Assembly: GCF_018390575.1 (NCBI RefSeq)
Contig: NZ_JAHBCJ010000002.1
Coordinates: 82,811-146,810 of the forward strand
Source: Bhargavaea massiliensis
GTDB taxonomy: Bacteria > Bacillota > Bacilli > Bacillales_A > Planococcaceae
Direction: 5' to 3'
Length of the DNA stretch: 64,000 nucleotides
Under the pieces are notes generated by a model. That model saw nothing but the letters and a program-made list of their open reading frames with translations, did not search any database and was not told the origin of the DNA. Shown here one piece after another: positions 61,101 to 64,000 of the stretch. The position numbers and the translations under genes were made by a program. Within the stretch, counting starts at the first letter, position 1; every line of letters starts with the position of its first letter.

Positions 61101-62879
61101 ATGAAGGAACAGTTGATTCGTTATGCGAAGGATATTTGGGGTGAAACTTTGAAAACTGTATTCTCTTATGCCAAGACGTATAAATGGCCCATTGCCATCG
61201 CGCTCCTGCTGATGCTTGTGGAACTGGCGGTCGAGCTGATCCAGCCGCTCGTTATCGGAAAAATCATTGATGACGGTATTATCCCCGGGGATTCGGGGAC
61301 GGTCTGGACTTGGGGCACCGTCATGATGGGGCTTGCGTTTGCAGCGTTCCTGTCTGGAGTGACCAATTCGTTTTTCGCAGCCCATGCGGCGCACAGTTTC
61401 GCGTTTGACCTGCGGGCCGCGATGTTCCGGAAAATCCAGTCATTCACAATGTCGACGTTCCTGCGCTTCCCACAGTCCGGGCTCCTGACCCGGATGACGA
61501 GCGACATCACGATGACATCGAACGTCCTTTATATGAGTCTCCGGATTATGCTCAGGGCGCCGCTTGCCGCGGCCGGAAGTCTGATCATGGCGTTTATCGT
61601 CAATCCGAAGCTTGCGCTGTTTCTCATGATCGGCGTGCCGTTCCTCGTGATCTTCCTCGTCTTCATGGTGAGGAAGGGGGTAGCCATGTTCGGACGCGTG
61701 CAGCGCCGCCTCGACCGGGTGAACCGTGTCGTGCAGGAGAACCTGCAGGCGGTGCGCCTGGTGAAGGCATACTTGCGCGGGGCCTATGAATCGTCCCGCT
61801 TCATGAAAGTGGCGGGGGCGCTCCGTTCGGATACCGTAACGGCAGTCCGCCTGATGGAATTGATTTTGCCGGTGCTTCTCTTTGTCATGAACGTAAGCCT
61901 GCTCGCGGTTCTCTGGTTCGGCGCGCAGGAAGTCCGGGCAGGCGGAGCGGAAGTCGGTGAAGTCGTCGCGATCGTGAACTACGCGCTGCGGATGACCGGA
62001 TCGTTCTCGATGTTCTCATTCATCATCGTGGCATATTCGCGGGCCAAAGCGTCCGCGGAGCGGATGGAAGAAGTGCTTCTTGCGGACGGAGGCACCGAAG
62101 AGGCGGAGCGTGGAAGCGGGAAGCAACCGGCCGGCGACCTGCGCTTCGAGAAGGTGTCATTCACCTATGATGGGGCGGACAAGGGGGTCCTCCATGGCAT
62201 CAGTTTCCACGTGGAGCCAGGCGAGAAACTTGCCATCATGGGCGCAACGGGTTCAGGCAAGTCAACACTCCTGAACCTGATCCCGAGATTTTTCGAGCCG
62301 ACATCAGGCAGGGTGCTGTTGGACGGCCGGGATATCCTGGAATGGCCGCTGAAGGACCTCCGGGATGCGATTGGCTACGTGCCGCAGCAGTCGATGCTGT
62401 TTACCGGGTCGATCCATGAGAACCTTGGCTGGGGGGATTCCGAAGCCGGGCTGGACGAATTGGAAGAAGCCGCACGAAAGGCCCAGATCCATGATTCCGT
62501 CGAGCGCTTCCCGGACAAATACGGAACGCGGGTCGGCCAGAAGGGGGTCAACCTGTCGGGCGGGCAGAAACAGCGCCTTTCCATCGCTCGCGCGCTCGTG
62601 CGTCATCCGTCAATCCTTATTTTGGATGACAGTACGTCTGCGCTGGACGTAAAAACCGAGAACGCCCTCTGGGAAGCACTCGAGGGGGAGCGCGCGACGA
62701 TGCTCGTCGTCACGCAGAAAGTCGGGACCGCAGCGGGCGCCGACCGGATTCTTCTGCTGGACGAGGGCCGGGTGTCCGGCTACGGGACGCATGAGGAACT
62801 GTTGCTGCAGTCGGAGCTGTACCGGCAGATCGTCGAATCCCAGAGTGCGCATGCCGGGGAGGTGAACGGGGATGTTTGA
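61101..62879 (+). CDS. ABC exporter half-transporter 1 (YheI-like)
   Basis: 592 residues. Six-helix exporter membrane domain (LLMLVELAVELIQPLVIGKI ... ) followed by an ATPase: Walker A MGATGSGKSTLLNLI near 383, signature VNLSGGQKQRLSIAR near 485, Walker B ILILDDSTSALD. The Asp-Ser after Walker B in place of the usual Glu (DDSTS) is the noncanonical site typical of one member of heterodimeric exporters. TTG at 61149 with GGGGTGA is an alternative start that fits YheI better. It overlaps the next gene by 8 bases. Confidence 0.88.
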   Translation: MKEQLIRYAKDIWGETLKTVFSYAKTYKWPIAIALLLMLVELAVELIQPLVIGKIIDDGIIPGDSGTVWTWGTVMMGLAFAAFLSGVTNSFFAAHAAHSFAFDLRAAMFRKIQSFTMSTFLRFPQSGLLTRMTSDITMTSNVLYMSLRIMLRAPLAAAGSLIMAFIVNPKLALFLMIGVPFLVIFLVFMVRKGVAMFGRVQRRLDRVNRVVQENLQAVRLVKAYLRGAYESSRFMKVAGALRSDTVTAVRLMELILPVLLFVMNVSLLAVLWFGAQEVRAGGAEVGEVVAIVNYALRMTGSFSMFSFIIVAYSRAKASAERMEEVLLADGGTEEAERGSGKQPAGDLRFEKVSFTYDGADKGVLHGISFHVEPGEKLAIMGATGSGKSTLLNLIPRFFEPTSGRVLLDGRDILEWPLKDLRDAIGYVPQQSMLFTGSIHENLGWGDSEAGLDELEEAARKAQIHDSVERFPDKYGTRVGQKGVNLSGGQKQRLSIARALVRHPSILILDDSTSALDVKTENALWEALEGERATMLVVTQKVGTAAGADRILLLDEGRVSGYGTHEELLLQSELYRQIVESQSAHAGEVNGDV

Positions 62880-64000
62880 TTTCATCAGAAAGCCGTTCGG
62901 CTACGAGCCGATTCTTACGAAGGAAGACCTGAAGAAACCAAAGGAGAAGAAGAGTGAACGGCCGAACAACTGGAAGGATGTGCTTATGCGCATCTGGCGG
63001 CTTGTCGATGAGCAGCGTGCGCTACTCATCGCAGTGCTTGTCCTCGTCGCCATCAGTTCGGGGCTGTCGATCCTTGGTCCGTACCTGGTCGGCCATATCG
63101 TCGACGAATACATTGTCGCCGGACAGTTCGGCGGATTCGGCCGGATGGTGGTGTTGCTGATTGCCGTCTATGCCGGACTGTCGGTCGCCATGTACCTGCA
63201 GAGTTTCTGGATGATCGGCATTTCCCAGCGCGCAGTGTATAAGATGCGTACGGGCCTCTTTAGTCATTTCCAGCAGCTGCCGGTGAAATTTTTTGACCGC
63301 AGGCAGCACGGCGAGCTGATGAGCCGGATGACAAACGATATCGAGAACGTCAGCCAGACGCTGAACAACTCGTTTATCCAAGTATTCTCTAGCGTACTGA
63401 CGCTCGTGGGGACGGTGGCCGTCATGCTGTCCCTCAGCCCTTTGCTTACTGTGCTCACGATGACAATCATTCCGCTCATGTTCACCGCGGTCCGCTGGAT
63501 CACGAAGCGGACAGGCCGGCTCTACAAAGCGCAGCAGCGCGCTGTCGGCGAGCTGAACGGCATGATCGAAGAGTCAATTTCCGGGCAGCGCATTGTCAAA
63601 GCCTTTTCACAGGAGGACCGGGTGATGGAGGAATTCACCGAGAAAAGTGAACGGCTCCGCCGGACCGGCTTCTGGGCACTGACCTATGCCGGATTCATCC
63701 CGAAAGTGATGAACTTCCTGAACAACGGGGCATTCGCGGTGGTTGCCGGCATTGGGGGGATCTTGGCGCTGGCCGGCGACGGGCTCGTCACAATCGGAAC
63801 AATCGTCATCTTCACTGAATATGCCCGCCAGTTCACACGCCCGCTCAACGACCTTGCCAACCAGTTCAACACCGTCCTTTCCGCCATTGCGGGTGCGGAG
63901 CGGGTGTTTGCCATCATGGATGAGGAACCGGAGCGCGACGATGCGAAAGGACATGCGGACACGACTCTCAAGGGTGACGTGGAATTCCGGAATGTCGCGT
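62872..64000 (+). CDS. ABC exporter half-transporter 2 (YheH-like), truncated by window end
   Basis: 376 residues visible. The Lys-rich N-terminal segment and six-helix exporter domain (ALLIAVLVLVAISSGLSILG; FFDRRQHGELMSRMTNDIEN; ESISGQRIVKAFSQEDRV) end just before the ATPase. The overlap and order with the preceding gene are those of heterodimeric multidrug exporters such as YheI/YheH. The ATPase domain with the presumably complete catalytic site lies beyond 64000. ATG at 62872 is preceded by GAGGTG. Confidence 0.87.
   Translation, partial: MFDFIRKPFGYEPILTKEDLKKPKEKKSERPNNWKDVLMRIWRLVDEQRALLIAVLVLVAISSGLSILGPYLVGHIVDEYIVAGQFGGFGRMVVLLIAVYAGLSVAMYLQSFWMIGISQRAVYKMRTGLFSHFQQLPVKFFDRRQHGELMSRMTNDIENVSQTLNNSFIQVFSSVLTLVGTVAVMLSLSPLLTVLTMTIIPLMFTAVRWITKRTGRLYKAQQRAVGELNGMIEESISGQRIVKAFSQEDRVMEEFTEKSERLRRTGFWALTYAGFIPKVMNFLNNGAFAVVAGIGGILALAGDGLVTIGTIVIFTEYARQFTRPLNDLANQFNTVLSAIAGAERVFAIMDEEPERDDAKGHADTTLKGDVEFRNVA

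Overview
The window looks like a chromosomal segment of a Gram-positive member of the Bacillales, probably a moderate-GC relative of Bacillus/Planococcaceae. The grounds are: strong AGGAGG-type ribosome sites, frequent GTG/TTG starts, wall teichoic acid (tag) genes, several promoters matching the sigma-B pattern in front of general-stress genes, and a Yuk/Ess-type type VII secretion system (T7SS). No rRNA, tRNA, CRISPR array, insertion sequence or integrase was seen. Two genes run off the ends: an HD-domain hydrolase on the left and an ABC exporter half on the right.

Layout. 1-3.3 kb: HD hydrolase, YflT-like stress protein, orphan sigma factor, YjlB-like cupin and an unknown protein. 3.3-8.1 kb: divergent teichoic acid cluster (tagD-tagB on minus; a CDP-glycerol transferase, tagG and tagH on plus). 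8.1-13.4 kb: DUF697 GTPase, stress flavin-binding-fold protein, alanine/Na+ symporter, DUF1672 lipoprotein. 13.4-27.5 kb: complete T7SS operon esxA-esaB-essB-essC-esaA-essA, followed by its cargo module (two small helical partners, an LXG toxin with a glycine-zipper C terminus, a membrane protein that is the probable immunity factor, and two DUF5085-like proteins), closed by a strong terminator. 27.6-32.4 kb: five more paralogues of that membrane protein, one chimeric DUF5085-like gene and relic leader sequences. This is an apparent immunity array and the most interesting part of the window.

32.6-35.8 kb: XRE-cupin regulator divergent from a GTP cyclohydrolase II / RibD / HAD-phosphatase operon, with repeated GATAA palindromes between them; this is a stand-alone early riboflavin-like branch. 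35.8-45 kb: HAD phosphatase, SCP2 protein, DUF819 membrane protein, collagen-like protein, dipeptide epimerase, a sigma-B-type UPF0158-SDR operon, SEC-C protein, DASS transporter and a lone AbrB-type protein. 45.1-45.4 kb: structured intergenic element with three 38-bp hairpin repeats. 45.4-49 kb: AIM24 protein and a TetR/MFS efflux pair. 49-53 kb: probable lysine degradation operon (aldehyde dehydrogenase, lysine 6-dehydrogenase-like protein, acyl-CoA dehydrogenase). 53-64 kb: AtoE-type transporter, secreted beta-propeller protein, two-subunit ThrE-type exporter, PAS-GGDEF-EAL protein with a degenerate GGDEF site, EamA permease and a heterodimeric ABC exporter.

All functional statements come from reading motifs, gene order and family knowledge; no database search was possible.
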